Shown here in pieces: positions 1 to 8,434 of a DNA stretch of 33,889 nucleotides (position 1 is the first letter of the stretch; each line of letters begins with the position of its first letter). Location: positions 1 to 33,889 of the forward strand of contig JAIOZV010000017.1 of the NCBI GenBank assembly GCA_021740425.1. Reading direction: 5' to 3'. The position numbers were made by a program, and so were the translations under genes. The notes under the pieces are model-generated. The model did no database searches. It worked only from the letters and a program-made list of their open reading frames with translations, and was not told the origin of the DNA. The DNA is from Bacteroidales bacterium (GTDB lineage Bacteria > Bacteroidota > Bacteroidia > Bacteroidales > 4484-276).

Positions 1-453
1 TTCAGGGATTTTGATGCTGAAAATGTCCCCATAAAGTGGTATCTGGGAAGTGCCTACAATAGTTTGGGAAATTACGGTGATGCTATAAAATATATGAAAG
101 AGGCCTATCAAATCAGTCCAAATAATGCCCTTGTGATGAACAACCTCGGACAGATTTATTTCAATGCAGGCGAATCAAAAAAGGCAATTAAGGTTTTGAA
201 AAAAGCCTTGTCATACTATCCGCGGTTTATGGAAGCCAACGTGAATATTTCAAGTTGCTATTATAGCCTCAACGATTATTACAGAGCCTACAAAGCTTTG
301 CTGTTTATTCCGATGAGTAAAAGGACAGAAGTTGTAAAAAACAATATGAATATTTTAGCTGTGAAATTAGGAAAAAAGAAATCGGGTCGGGCAAAACGAG
401 AGATGAGGGCAGAGCTGAATTTGGAAAAACCCAAAGAAAAAATTAAGAAATAA
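1..453 (+). CDS. TPR-repeat protein, C-terminal part only (5' end outside window)
   Basis: The reading frame is open from the first base, so the gene starts upstream; only about 150 residues are visible. These form two to three tetratricopeptide helices, with typical N-N-L-G-x-x-Y and alternating A/L/Y positions, and end in a Lys/Arg-rich tail. TPR units bind protein partners. The piece resembles the C-terminal tail of the next gene in order and spacing: a W-Y-x-G-x-x-Y-x-S-L-G segment, a V-x-N-N-L-G-x-x-Y-F segment, then an N-x-S-S-x-Y segment and a short I-P linker. The simplest reading is that the missing upstream part is also an O-antigen ligase-like membrane protein and that the two are tandem paralogues. 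The upstream part is not visible, so a soluble TPR protein is also possible. The gap to the next start is 31 bases, which fits an operon. Confidence 0.8.
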   Translation, partial: FRDFDAENVPIKWYLGSAYNSLGNYGDAIKYMKEAYQISPNNALVMNNLGQIYFNAGESKKAIKVLKKALSYYPRFMEANVNISSCYYSLNDYYRAYKALLFIPMSKRTEVVKNNMNILAVKLGKKKSGRAKREMRAELNLEKPKEKIKK

Positions 454-484
454 TCTCATTTTTTTAAAGCAGTAAAATTTTAAA

Positions 485-2416
485 ATGAAGCAAAATATTA
501 AACGAAAAACAGTGCAAAAAAAAGCACAAAACAGGGAAACTAAAAACTGGTTTTATTATGTTTTTTTTGGTGTTCTGTTTTCACTGTTACCGCTTGTTTA
601 CTATCGGAGCAGTCTGGATCCCGCCATTCATCCGCGTTTGCTGTTTATCAGTGTCTTGCTGATTCCTGCCCTGCTTTATTTGTTTTGGATTAAAAGAAAA
701 TCCGATCTCAATACTTCCGTTTTGTATCAGCCTGTGTTCTGGTTTCTTAGCGCTTATGCCTTGATTACTGCAGTTTCGATGGCATTTGCAATCAACCCCG
801 GCGAAAGTTATTATGATATTAATAAATCATTTTCGGTGGTTATTTTGGCCGGAATAAGCAGTATTCTGTTTTTAAATACCAGGGACTGGCAAAAATGGTT
901 TCCCTTATTTTTTATACTTCCTGCCATCATTTTACTTGTGGTAGGTGCAATGGATTATTATAAGTATGTTTTGTTTGCAACCACACCCAGAACCCCGGAA
1001 AATTTGGAGTGGATTTACGAGGTGCGCGGAAACATGGCGCATAAAAATCAGTATTCCATATCACTGATGCTACTACTGCCTCTTTTAGGATTTGGGATTT
1101 ACAAAAATGCAGGTCTGTTAAAATGGCTTTCAGCGTTTGTTTCGGTGCTCATCCTTATATTTATTATCGTGTTGCAAACCCGCTCGGTGTGGGTTGGTAT
1201 TGCAGTTTCGGTATTTACTGCAAGCATTTTAATCATCATATTTGCTCCCCGGTTCAACATTGGGAAAGGCCTCAGAATGAGTGTTGGCATCGGCCTTTTG
1301 GCTCTGATCATTTCAATTGGGAGCGTCGTTTATTTTAGTAAAACTGTCGAAAAGAATTCGATTATTTTCAAACTGAAAAATATAACAAACCCCAAGGATG
1401 GTAACAACATTCATCGGGTTAAAATTTGGGATTTAACAACAAAAATGATCAGGGATTATCCCATACAGGGTGTTGGGGCAGGCAACTGGAAAATTGTTTC
1501 TCATTATTATTTTCCGGGATATAATTTTACAAAAGACCAACTCAACTGGCTTCGTCCACACAACGACTTTTTGTGGGTGTTTTCAGAAAAAGGTATTTTC
1601 GGATTTCTGGCGTTTATTGGAATATTTATAACCGTATTCATTTATTTTATCAAAATTGTACACTCACACCTTGCCATCGGGAAGAAGGTGCTTGCACTGT
1701 TGCTTGTTACAGGTATGACAGGCTATTTGGCAGTGTCGTTTTTTACCTTTCCCCTTGAGCGTATGAATCATCAGATTTACCTTGCCGTAATTCTTGCTGC
1801 AATAACAGCACTTTATCATGAAGCTTACGGAAACAAAGCCAAAGTAGCAAATGTCAGGCTGCTATCAGGTTTTGCTATTTTGCTGATGACCTTTTCGGTG
1901 GTTTATGCACTCTCGGATTTGAAAATGGAAACAATGGTGAAAAAGGCAAGGAATTTACACAAAACAGCGAAGTGGGAGGAATTGAACAAACTTGCAGCAC
2001 AAATACCTGTTACTTTTAAAACAACCGATACCGAAGCCATGCCTATTGCCTGGTATAGCGGACTATCCTACGCCAGTCTTGGTAAAATACCAGAGGCCAA
2101 TCAGGCCTATCTCGAAGCCTTCAGGCAAAACCCAAGCCGGACATCTGTTTTAAACAATCTTGGAAGAACCTATTTTCAGTTGGAAGACTATGAAAATGCG
2201 AAGATTTACTTTGAGAAAGCACTGCTTATTTTACCGGATTATTTTGAATCTCTGGTCAACTTATCATCAACATACATTCAGCTTCACGATTATCAAAATG
2301 CTTTAAATTGCCTGAATAAAATTCCACCTGGAAAATTAAATGAACCACTTAAGAAAAATCTGAAATTTGTTCAAAGAAAGCTCAGGGAGCAGGGCACTCA
2401 AACGGATGCCAAATAA
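485..2416 (+). CDS. O-antigen ligase-like (Wzy_C/WaaL family) membrane protein with C-terminal TPR domain
   Basis: A 643-residue protein of two parts. Residues from about 20 to 480 hold many hydrophobic segments (roughly a dozen). A long periplasmic loop between them carries the R-P-H-N-D motif (residues 357-361) and a following S-E-K-G-I-F-G-F, typical of the O-antigen ligase/polymerase family. An upstream T-R-S-x-W segment also fits the family. Members join or polymerise lipid-linked glycans at the periplasmic face of the inner membrane. Residues from about 510 to 635 form TPR units, an arrangement known in Bacteroidota ligase-like proteins. The start at 485 leads into a basic N-terminus before the first membrane segment. 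The TPR tail resembles the truncated gene upstream. The exact substrate (O-antigen, exopolysaccharide or protein glycan) cannot be read from the sequence, and no glycosyltransferase neighbours are visible. Confidence 0.85.
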   Translation: MKQNIKRKTVQKKAQNRETKNWFYYVFFGVLFSLLPLVYYRSSLDPAIHPRLLFISVLLIPALLYLFWIKRKSDLNTSVLYQPVFWFLSAYALITAVSMAFAINPGESYYDINKSFSVVILAGISSILFLNTRDWQKWFPLFFILPAIILLVVGAMDYYKYVLFATTPRTPENLEWIYEVRGNMAHKNQYSISLMLLLPLLGFGIYKNAGLLKWLSAFVSVLILIFIIVLQTRSVWVGIAVSVFTASILIIIFAPRFNIGKGLRMSVGIGLLALIISIGSVVYFSKTVEKNSIIFKLKNITNPKDGNNIHRVKIWDLTTKMIRDYPIQGVGAGNWKIVSHYYFPGYNFTKDQLNWLRPHNDFLWVFSEKGIFGFLAFIGIFITVFIYFIKIVHSHLAIGKKVLALLLVTGMTGYLAVSFFTFPLERMNHQIYLAVILAAITALYHEAYGNKAKVANVRLLSGFAILLMTFSVVYALSDLKMETMVKKARNLHKTAKWEELNKLAAQIPVTFKTTDTEAMPIAWYSGLSYASLGKIPEANQAYLEAFRQNPSRTSVLNNLGRTYFQLEDYENAKIYFEKALLILPDYFESLVNLSSTYIQLHDYQNALNCLNKIPPGKLNEPLKKNLKFVQRKLREQGTQTDAK

Positions 2417-2527
2417 GTACAAAGCACAGATGAATGAACTAACTTTTATTTCGGAGATCAAAAATCATATAAGACTTACAACGTTATTTATTTCCTTGAT
2501 TTCAAAAGTTTTTTTTGTGAAATATGC

Positions 2528-2535
2528 TAATTTTG
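2528..2535 (+). promoter_or_regulatory. candidate -7 promoter element for the V-ATPase cluster
   Basis: TAATTTTG matches the Bacteroidota -7 consensus TAnnTTTG and lies 27 bases before the start of the subunit E gene, in the 146-base gap after the ligase gene. No TTTG sits at the usual distance upstream, so only half of the promoter pattern is present. Confidence 0.4.
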
Positions 2536-2562
2536 CTGATCAAGTAATGAAAACTGATACCT

Positions 2563-3177
2563 ATGAACGAGAAACTTCAGGAACTCACCAATAAAATTTT
2601 CAGGGAAGGCCTTGAAAAAGGTAAAGCAGAAGCCGATAAACTGGTTTCAAAAGCTAAATCCGAAGCCGAACAAATGATTCAGGCAGCCACTGATGAGGCT
2701 GGAAGGATTTTGGCAAAGGCTGAAAAAGAAGCAGCCGAATTGAAAAAAAATACCGAATCAGAGCTTTTAATGTCAACCAAACAGGCCATTGTTTCGGTAA
2801 AACAAAAAATCACCGATATAATGGTTGATGAAACAGTAAACCAGGCCGCTGCTGATGCTTTTGATGATCCTGAATTTGTTAAATCGCTCATGCTTAAAAT
2901 TGCAGAAAACTGGGATAAAATTGAAAATGACGGGAAAGATGTAATGTTTTTCCTTTCACCAAAGGAGCACTCACAGCTCGAAAGTTTCCTGAAAGGTAAG
3001 GTCGCAGCAAAAATCAAAGGTGGATTGGATATCGATTTTGAAGATAGTATTAAAAGTGGCTTTAAGTTGGGTCCAAAAGATGGCAGCTACAAACTAAGTT
3101 TTACCAACAAGGATTTCAGTCATTTTTTCAAACAATATCTTCGTCCCAGAACCCGGAAGTTTTTTGTTGAAGATTAA
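2563..3177 (+). CDS. ntpE: V-type ATP synthase subunit E (peripheral stalk)
   Basis: A 204-residue soluble protein with the two-part build of V/A-ATPase subunit E. Residues 1 to about 85 form a long charged coiled-coil helix rich in Ala, Glu and Lys, with regular A-x-x-E-A-x-x spacing. A globular alpha/beta C-terminal domain follows. Subunit E forms the peripheral stalk that holds the A3B3 head against the membrane part. It is the first gene of the cluster, followed after 5 bases by the DUF2764 gene. No partner stalk subunit (G/H) is visible, which is usual for this bacterial cluster type. The assignment rests on the coiled-coil pattern, the length and the neighbourhood more than on single motifs. 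Confidence 0.85.
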   Translation: MNEKLQELTNKIFREGLEKGKAEADKLVSKAKSEAEQMIQAATDEAGRILAKAEKEAAELKKNTESELLMSTKQAIVSVKQKITDIMVDETVNQAAADAFDDPEFVKSLMLKIAENWDKIENDGKDVMFFLSPKEHSQLESFLKGKVAAKIKGGLDIDFEDSIKSGFKLGPKDGSYKLSFTNKDFSHFFKQYLRPRTRKFFVED

Positions 3178-3182
3178 TAGCT

Positions 3183-4034
3183 ATGCAGGTTAAAAGAAAC
3201 TACTACTATCAGGTGGCCGGCCTGCCCGACTTGCTGCTGGATGAGCAACTCAAAATAAACTCCGTTGCTTTTTTTAAGAATGAGTTTGAATCTGCCATTC
3301 AACCTGCTGATTTCGATCTTATTAAAATGATTTTCCTGAAATATGATAATGAAAATCTGCTCAACCTGCTGCAAAAAAAAGCCGTCCCCTTCAATCCGCT
3401 TGGTAACTTTTCCCGCGATCTTTTCGAAGAACAATTGAAGGAAACCGACAAAAGAATTCTGTCCTATCTTCAGCATTTTATTCACAAATTTGCCACAGGT
3501 GAAAAAATATCACCGGATCAATCATGGGGAAACGAACTTGAAAGTGATTATTTTCAATTTCTCCTCTCCTGCGAAAATCAGTTTTTGAAAGACTGGTTTC
3601 AGTTTAAATTGAATGTGCAGAATGTAATTACAGCTTTGGCTTGCCGTGATCATGGCCTTTCTGTCGAAAACCAATTGATTGGCAATAATGCGATCACCAC
3701 CAATATCCTGAAAAGTAATGCCCGGGATTTTGGCCTTGCACAAGAGTTTCAGGAAGTAGAAAAAATCTTGACTGCCTGGCAAAGCGAAACTGTTCTTCAG
3801 CGCGAATTGGCCATCGACCGCATGAAATGGGATTGGATTGATGATAAAATATTTTTTTACTACTTCACCATCGAAAGATTGCTTGGATTTTTATTGCAAC
3901 TGGAAATGGTTGAAAGGTGGTTGAGGCTGGATGAGGAAAAAGGTAATCAAATGTTTGATAAATTGCTTTCAGGCTTGAATAAGGATTATAAGCTGCCGGA
4001 TGAGTTTAGTTTACATTATGTAAAACGAAAATAA
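3183..4034 (+). CDS. DUF2764 family protein of the V-ATPase cluster (possible subunit C equivalent)
   Basis: A 283-residue soluble, mostly helical protein beginning with the family's N-Y-Y-Y-x-V-x-x-L-P-D-L motif near the N-terminus (residues 5-17). DUF2764 proteins are found between subunits E and A in V-ATPase clusters of Bacteroidota, spirochaetes and chlamydiae, which is the arrangement here. Their role is not established. Because these clusters have no recognisable subunit C (the socket joining the rotor stalk to the K ring), a diverged C-like role is a reasonable guess from gene order and helical character. The start at 3183 lies 5 bases after the subunit E stop, so the two are probably co-translated. 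No signal peptide or membrane segment is seen. Confidence 0.8.
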   Translation: MQVKRNYYYQVAGLPDLLLDEQLKINSVAFFKNEFESAIQPADFDLIKMIFLKYDNENLLNLLQKKAVPFNPLGNFSRDLFEEQLKETDKRILSYLQHFIHKFATGEKISPDQSWGNELESDYFQFLLSCENQFLKDWFQFKLNVQNVITALACRDHGLSVENQLIGNNAITTNILKSNARDFGLAQEFQEVEKILTAWQSETVLQRELAIDRMKWDWIDDKIFFYYFTIERLLGFLLQLEMVERWLRLDEEKGNQMFDKLLSGLNKDYKLPDEFSLHYVKRK

Positions 4035-4078
4035 CCAATTTTCCACCATTAATTTGAAAGGCATAATAATAGCGCAAA

Positions 4079-4094
4079 AGCATGACTTCGTGCT
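4079..4094 (+). terminator. weak hairpin after the DUF2764 gene
   Basis: AGCATGACTTCGTGCT can fold into a six-pair stem (one G-U pair) with a four-base loop, followed by ATTTAA. The stem is short and the T-run poor, so it is at best an attenuator between the first two genes and the rest of the cluster. It lies directly before the heptamer repeat at 4101. Confidence 0.25.
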
Positions 4095-4100
4095 ATTTAA

Positions 4101-4128
4101 CAAATAACAAATAACAAATAACAAATAA
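4101..4128 (+). repeat. heptamer tandem repeat, four perfect CAAATAA units
   Basis: Four exact copies of CAAATAA lie end to end, 16 bases before the DUF3332 start. Since 7 is not a multiple of 3, TAA falls in all three forward frames. The unit belongs to the same family (C-N-A-A-T-A-A) as the longer array at 10314-10390. Confidence 0.9.
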
Positions 4129-4144
4129 CTAAAAGCTTCAAAAG

Positions 4145-4594
4145 ATGAAAAAAATCAAATCAGTATTACTTGGATTGGTGTTCTTATTTGTAACACTTTC
4201 GCAGCAGGGTTGTATTGGATCATTTCAATTAACCAAAAATTTATACAACTGGAATCAGAATGAAGTAGGCGGAAAATGGGGTTCAGAGCTGGTTTTTGCT
4301 GCTTTTATAATTATTCCCGTGTATGCTGTTACTTTGTTTGCCGATGGCATCGTGTTAAATTCAATTGAGTTTTGGACAGGCAGTAATCCTATGGCCATGA
4401 ACGCAGGAGAAAAAGAAACCCAGATCGTTCAGAAAGATGGTAATATTTACAAGTTGACAGCCGCTAAAAATAAACTTCATGTTGAAAAAATAGGAGGTGA
4501 CAATAGTGGCGAACAAGGCGAATTTATTTGGAATGAGGACACCCAAAATTGGTCATTTATCAGCAGTGAACAGCATTTTAAACTAAAAGAGTAG
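4145..4594 (+). CDS. DUF3332 family lipoprotein
   Basis: A 149-residue protein with a basic N-terminus, a hydrophobic stretch and a Cys at residue 23 preceded by Q-Q-G, so probably a lipoprotein, although the position -3 residue is not the classical Leu. After the Cys comes the DUF3332 pattern: G-S-F-x-L-T, then a Tyr/Trp/Asn-rich segment, a hydrophobic helix around residues 48-67 (A-A-F-I-I-I-P-V-Y), and a short polar C-terminal domain. DUF3332 proteins are small envelope proteins of unknown function. It sits between DUF2764 and subunit A, with gaps of 110 bases before and 98 after, unlike the tight packing elsewhere in the cluster. It therefore looks like an insertion into the V-ATPase cluster rather than a subunit. 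Confidence 0.75.
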   Translation: MKKIKSVLLGLVFLFVTLSQQGCIGSFQLTKNLYNWNQNEVGGKWGSELVFAAFIIIPVYAVTLFADGIVLNSIEFWTGSNPMAMNAGEKETQIVQKDGNIYKLTAAKNKLHVEKIGGDNSGEQGEFIWNEDTQNWSFISSEQHFKLKE

Positions 4595-4692
4595 GTTTAG
4601 TGATCTGGAAAAGAGTAAGGATTACAAAACGATCTGTACATTTAACCTCTAAGCTCCAAACTCTATCATCAAACAACCAAAAAAACTAACAC

Positions 4693-6456
4693 ATGACAAA
4701 AGGACTTGTAGCCGGAATCATTTCGAACCTTGTAATCGTTGAAGTTGACGGGCCGGTTTCGCAAAACGAAATTTGCTACATCAAGATAGGCGATACAAAA
4801 TTAATGGCTGAAATTATTAAAATAATGGGCAGCAAAGCCTATGTGCAGGTTTTTGAAAGTACCCGAAATCTGCGAATTGGTGCCAGTGTTGAATTTACCG
4901 GCCACATGCTCGAAGCCACTTTAGGTCCCGGAATTTTATCCAAAAATTTCGACGGACTGCAAAATGATCTGGATAAAATGAAGGATGTTTTCCTGAAAAG
5001 AGGAGAATATACAAATCCTTTGGAAGATGATAAATTATGGCATTTCAAACCCCTGGCAAAAGTTGGTGAGCTTGTTGAAGCGGGGTCGTGGTTGGGCGAG
5101 GTTACCGAAAATTGGATTCCACACAAAATCATGGTTCCGTTTAAATTTGAAGGAAAATACACCATAAAGGAAATCTCGGCTGAGGGACAATATACCATTC
5201 ATGACCCTATTGCTAAAGTTGTGGATAACAATGGCAAAGCACAAAATATCACTATGGTTCAGAAATGGCCTGTAAAAGTTGCAATCAGGGCATATAAAGC
5301 AAAACCCAGGCCTTTTAGAATGATGGAAACCGGAATCCGTTGTATTGATTCGCTCAATCCCATTGTTGAGGGAGGTACAGGTTTTACCCCCGGACCCTTT
5401 GGAACCGGAAAAACCGTATTGCAGCACGCCCTTTCAAAACATGCTGAGGCCGATATGATTATTGTTGCAGCTTGTGGAGAACGTGCCAATGAGGTGGTCG
5501 AAATTTTTACTGAATTTCCCGAACTCGAAGACCCACGCACCGGACGCAAGCTCATGGAGCGTACCACCATTATTGCAAATACCTCAAATATGCCGGTTGC
5601 TGCGCGCGAAGCTTCTGTTTATACCGCCATGACCATTGCGGAATATTACAGATCGATGGGTTTAAAAATCCTGATGCTGGCCGATTCAACTTCAAGATGG
5701 GCGCAGGCTCTCCGTGAAATGTCCAACCGGATGGAGGAACTTCCCGGTCAGGATGCTTACCCCATGGATTTGCCTGCAATTATTTCCAACTTTTACTCCA
5801 GAGCCGGGTTTGTGTATTTGCCCAATGGCGCAACAGGAAGCATAACTTTTATTGGAGCAGTTTCGCCGGCAGGCGGAAACCTGAAAGAGCCGGTTACCGA
5901 ATCCACCAAAAAGGTAGCACGTTGTTTTTATGCTTTATCTCAGCAACGGGCTGACAGCAAGCGCTACCCGGCAGTTGATCCCATCGATAGCTATTCAAAA
6001 TACCTCGAATATGATGAGTTCATCGAATACATCAACGAGAATGTTTCCAAACAATGGATCGATCAGATTCATTATGTAAGAAACCTGTTGATCAGAGGCA
6101 AAGAAGCTTCCGAACAAATTAATATTCTGGGTGATGACGGCGTTCCCATCGAATACCATATCAGGTATTGGAAATCGGAAGTGTTTGATTATGTGATTTT
6201 ACAGCAGGATGCTTTCGATAAAATCGACTCATCCACACCCATCGGGCGGCAAAAATTCATGATGGAAATCATTATCAGAATTATTAAAAGAGATTATGAT
6301 TTTGACAGCTTTGAAGACGTAAGCAAGTACTTCAGAAGTGTTATCAACATCCTGAAACAAATGAATTACTCTGAGTTTAAATCAGATGAATTCATAAAAT
6401 TTGAAGCTGAATTGGAAGAAATTTTAACAAAACGTAAGGTCGCAGAACCGGCTTAA
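4693..6456 (+). CDS. ntpA: V-type ATP synthase catalytic subunit A
   Basis: A 587-residue protein, the usual length for the catalytic A subunit, which hydrolyses or makes ATP in the A3B3 head. The N-terminal beta-barrel is followed by the subunit-specific insertion (about residues 110-190), then the nucleotide domain. The Walker A motif is G-P-F-G-T-G-K-T at residues 234-241. Downstream lie G-E-R-A-N-E-V, the Walker B region ending in L-M-L-A-D-S-T-S-R-W, and the E-E-L-P-G-Q-D-A-Y-P segment typical of A subunits. The motif is complete, so the enzyme should be active. The subunit B gene follows after 20 bases. The start at 4693 gives the expected M-T-K-G N-terminus. Confidence 0.97.
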   Translation: MTKGLVAGIISNLVIVEVDGPVSQNEICYIKIGDTKLMAEIIKIMGSKAYVQVFESTRNLRIGASVEFTGHMLEATLGPGILSKNFDGLQNDLDKMKDVFLKRGEYTNPLEDDKLWHFKPLAKVGELVEAGSWLGEVTENWIPHKIMVPFKFEGKYTIKEISAEGQYTIHDPIAKVVDNNGKAQNITMVQKWPVKVAIRAYKAKPRPFRMMETGIRCIDSLNPIVEGGTGFTPGPFGTGKTVLQHALSKHAEADMIIVAACGERANEVVEIFTEFPELEDPRTGRKLMERTTIIANTSNMPVAAREASVYTAMTIAEYYRSMGLKILMLADSTSRWAQALREMSNRMEELPGQDAYPMDLPAIISNFYSRAGFVYLPNGATGSITFIGAVSPAGGNLKEPVTESTKKVARCFYALSQQRADSKRYPAVDPIDSYSKYLEYDEFIEYINENVSKQWIDQIHYVRNLLIRGKEASEQINILGDDGVPIEYHIRYWKSEVFDYVILQQDAFDKIDSSTPIGRQKFMMEIIIRIIKRDYDFDSFEDVSKYFRSVINILKQMNYSEFKSDEFIKFEAELEEILTKRKVAEPA

Positions 6457-6476
6457 GACGAATAAAAAGAAAGCTT

Positions 6477-7802
6477 ATGGAAACTCAGGCATTTCAGAAA
6501 ATTTACACAAAAATTGATCAGATCACCAAAGCTACCTGCTCATTGCGCGCAAAAGGTATTGGCTATGATGAGCTTGCCTATATCGGCGACCGGTTGGCAC
6601 AGGTTGTTAAAATTATTGGCGACCTGGTAACTTTGCAGGTTTTTGGAGGTACAGAGGGCATTCCCACCAATGCCGAAGTTACCTTTTTGGGTAAAGCCCC
6701 AACTTTGAAAGTTGGTGATGATTTGGCAGGGAGATTTTTCAACGCCTACGGCGACCCTATCGATGGCGGGCCTGCAGTACAGGGAAAGGAGGTTGAAATT
6801 GGAGGCCCTTCGGTTAATCCTGTGCAAAGGAAAAAGCCAAGCAACATGATCTTTACAGGAATTGCAGGAATCGACATGAACAACTCGCTGGTAACCGGCC
6901 AGAAAATTCCGTTTTTTGCCGACCCCGATCAACCCTACAATGTGGTGATGGCAATGGTGGCACTGCGTGCCAAAGCTGATAAAATTATCCTTGGCGGGAT
7001 GGGTTTAACCAACGATGATTACCTGTTTTATAAAAATGTTTTCGACAATGCCGGTGCCCTCGACCGTATCATCAGCTTTGTAAATACCACCGATGACCCG
7101 CCTGTTGAACGATTGCTTATTCCTGATATGGCTTTAACGGCTGCCGAATATTTTGCAGTTGAAAAAAACGAAACCGTGCTGGTATTGCTTACCGACATGA
7201 CTTTGTTTGCAGATGCCCTGGCCATTGTTTCAAACAGGATGGATCAAATTCCCAGCAAGGACAGTATGCCGGGATCGCTTTACAGCGATTTGGCAAGGAT
7301 TTACGAAAAAGCTGTGCAGCTTCCGTCAGGAGGCTCAATCACAATTATTGCAGTGACCACACTTTCCGGTGGCGATATTACTCACGCCATCCCTGATAAT
7401 ACCGGCTACATCACCGAAGGTCAGCTTTACCTGCGGCGCGACACCGACATTGCCAAGGTTATTGTTGATCCCTTCAGAAGTTTGTCGAGGCTAAAGCAAA
7501 ATGTAATTGGAAAAGATACACGGAGCGACCACGCCCAGGTGATGAATGCAGCTATCAGGCTTTATGCTGAAGCAGCCAATGCCAAAACCAAACTCGAAAA
7601 TGGCTTCGATCTTACCGACTTCGATGAACGTTCTTTAAATTTTGCAAAAGAATATTCAAACGATTTGCTTGCAATAGATGTAAATATCGGTGCTATCGAA
7701 ATGCTCGATTTAACCTGGAAATTATTTGCCAGGTATTTCACTTCCCAGGAAGTTGGAATCAAAAAAGAATTTGTTGACAAATACTGGCCAAAAAAAGATT
7801 AG
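6477..7802 (+). CDS. ntpB: V-type ATP synthase regulatory subunit B
   Basis: A 441-residue protein of the non-catalytic B subunit family, which alternates with A in the A3B3 head. It starts with an E-T-x-A-F-x-K-I-Y-T-K-I segment and has the B-type G-I-A-G-I-D-M-N-N-S-L-V-x-G-Q-K-I-P segment where a Walker A motif would stand in subunit A. A complete P-loop is absent, as expected for B. Other family signatures are F-V-N-T-T-D-D-P-x-V-E-R, the V-L-V-L-L-T-D-M-T segment and M-P-G-S-L-Y-S-D-L-A-x-I-Y-E-K. The subunit D gene starts 23 bases after the stop. Confidence 0.96.
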   Translation: METQAFQKIYTKIDQITKATCSLRAKGIGYDELAYIGDRLAQVVKIIGDLVTLQVFGGTEGIPTNAEVTFLGKAPTLKVGDDLAGRFFNAYGDPIDGGPAVQGKEVEIGGPSVNPVQRKKPSNMIFTGIAGIDMNNSLVTGQKIPFFADPDQPYNVVMAMVALRAKADKIILGGMGLTNDDYLFYKNVFDNAGALDRIISFVNTTDDPPVERLLIPDMALTAAEYFAVEKNETVLVLLTDMTLFADALAIVSNRMDQIPSKDSMPGSLYSDLARIYEKAVQLPSGGSITIIAVTTLSGGDITHAIPDNTGYITEGQLYLRRDTDIAKVIVDPFRSLSRLKQNVIGKDTRSDHAQVMNAAIRLYAEAANAKTKLENGFDLTDFDERSLNFAKEYSNDLLAIDVNIGAIEMLDLTWKLFARYFTSQEVGIKKEFVDKYWPKKD

Positions 7803-7825
7803 TTTGAATACAGAAAAATCCGGGT

Positions 7826-8434
7826 ATGGCAATAAAATTTCATTATAATAAAACCTCTCTTCAAACCCTCAATAAGCAATTGAAGGTAAGGCAGAATGCT
7901 TTGCCCACACTTAAAAATAAAGAGGCCGCATTGCGTGTTGAGGTTAAGAAAGCTAAATATGATGCCGAACGACTTAATCAGGAAATTGAAAGAAAAAAAG
8001 CCGAAAGCATCGGTTTGCTGCGCCTTTGGAGCGAATTTAATCCGGAATTGATTGCTGTAAAAGATGTAGTTTTAAAAGTAAAAAAAATTGCAGGTGTGAA
8101 AACCCCGGTATTGGAAAATGTTGAGTTTGAAATCAAAAAATTCAGTGTATTCAACAGCCCGTCGTGGTTTTTGGATGGGATTGATTTATTGAAAGAGTTG
8201 GCGCAGATAGGTCTGGAAAGAGATGTTTTTGTACGGAAAAATGAACTGCTCGACTTTGCAAGAAAAAAAACAACCCAAAAAGTAAACCTTTACGAAAAGG
8301 TTCAGATTCCGGGTTATGAAGAAGCAATCATGAAAATCAAACGTTTTATGGAAGATGAAGAAAACCTCTCAAAAGCAGCCCAAAAAATTGTAAAAAGCAG
8401 GCTTGAACAAAAAGAAACGGAGGTAAGCCCATGA
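7826..8434 (+). CDS. ntpD: V-type ATP synthase subunit D (central rotor shaft)
   Basis: A 202-residue soluble protein made mainly of two long helices: a basic, heptad-like N-terminal stretch (residues 8-70, with the early N-K-T-S-L-Q-x-L-N-K-Q-L) and a C-terminal helix (about 155-198). A short globular piece lies between them. This antiparallel coiled coil is the rotor axle that turns inside A3B3. The partner subunit F, which binds D in archaeal and enterococcal enzymes, is not visible in this cluster. The stop overlaps the next start by four bases (ATGA), so D and I are translationally coupled. Confidence 0.93.
   Translation: MAIKFHYNKTSLQTLNKQLKVRQNALPTLKNKEAALRVEVKKAKYDAERLNQEIERKKAESIGLLRLWSEFNPELIAVKDVVLKVKKIAGVKTPVLENVEFEIKKFSVFNSPSWFLDGIDLLKELAQIGLERDVFVRKNELLDFARKKTTQKVNLYEKVQIPGYEEAIMKIKRFMEDEENLSKAAQKIVKSRLEQKETEVSP

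Noticed and set aside
2367-2594. A 75-codon open frame bridging the ligase and subunit E genes
   Set aside because: It overlaps both neighbours, has low-complexity composition and covers the likely promoter; no homologous family is recognised.
4099-4130. Repeats as a possible CRISPR array or start of one
   Set aside because: Units are 7 bases, directly joined, without spacers; no cas genes are present. The array at 10314-10390 is rejected for the same reason.
5035-5427. Open frame of 130 codons on the minus strand within subunit A
   Set aside because: It lies wholly antisense to a conserved catalytic gene, shows no recognisable family and has no promoter or ribosome site. Other antisense frames in the V-ATPase, tricorn, SusC and GH genes were rejected likewise.
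6477-7802. Missing P-loop in subunit B as a sign of a broken gene
   Set aside because: B subunits of V-type enzymes normally lack the Walker A motif; the length and other motifs are intact.
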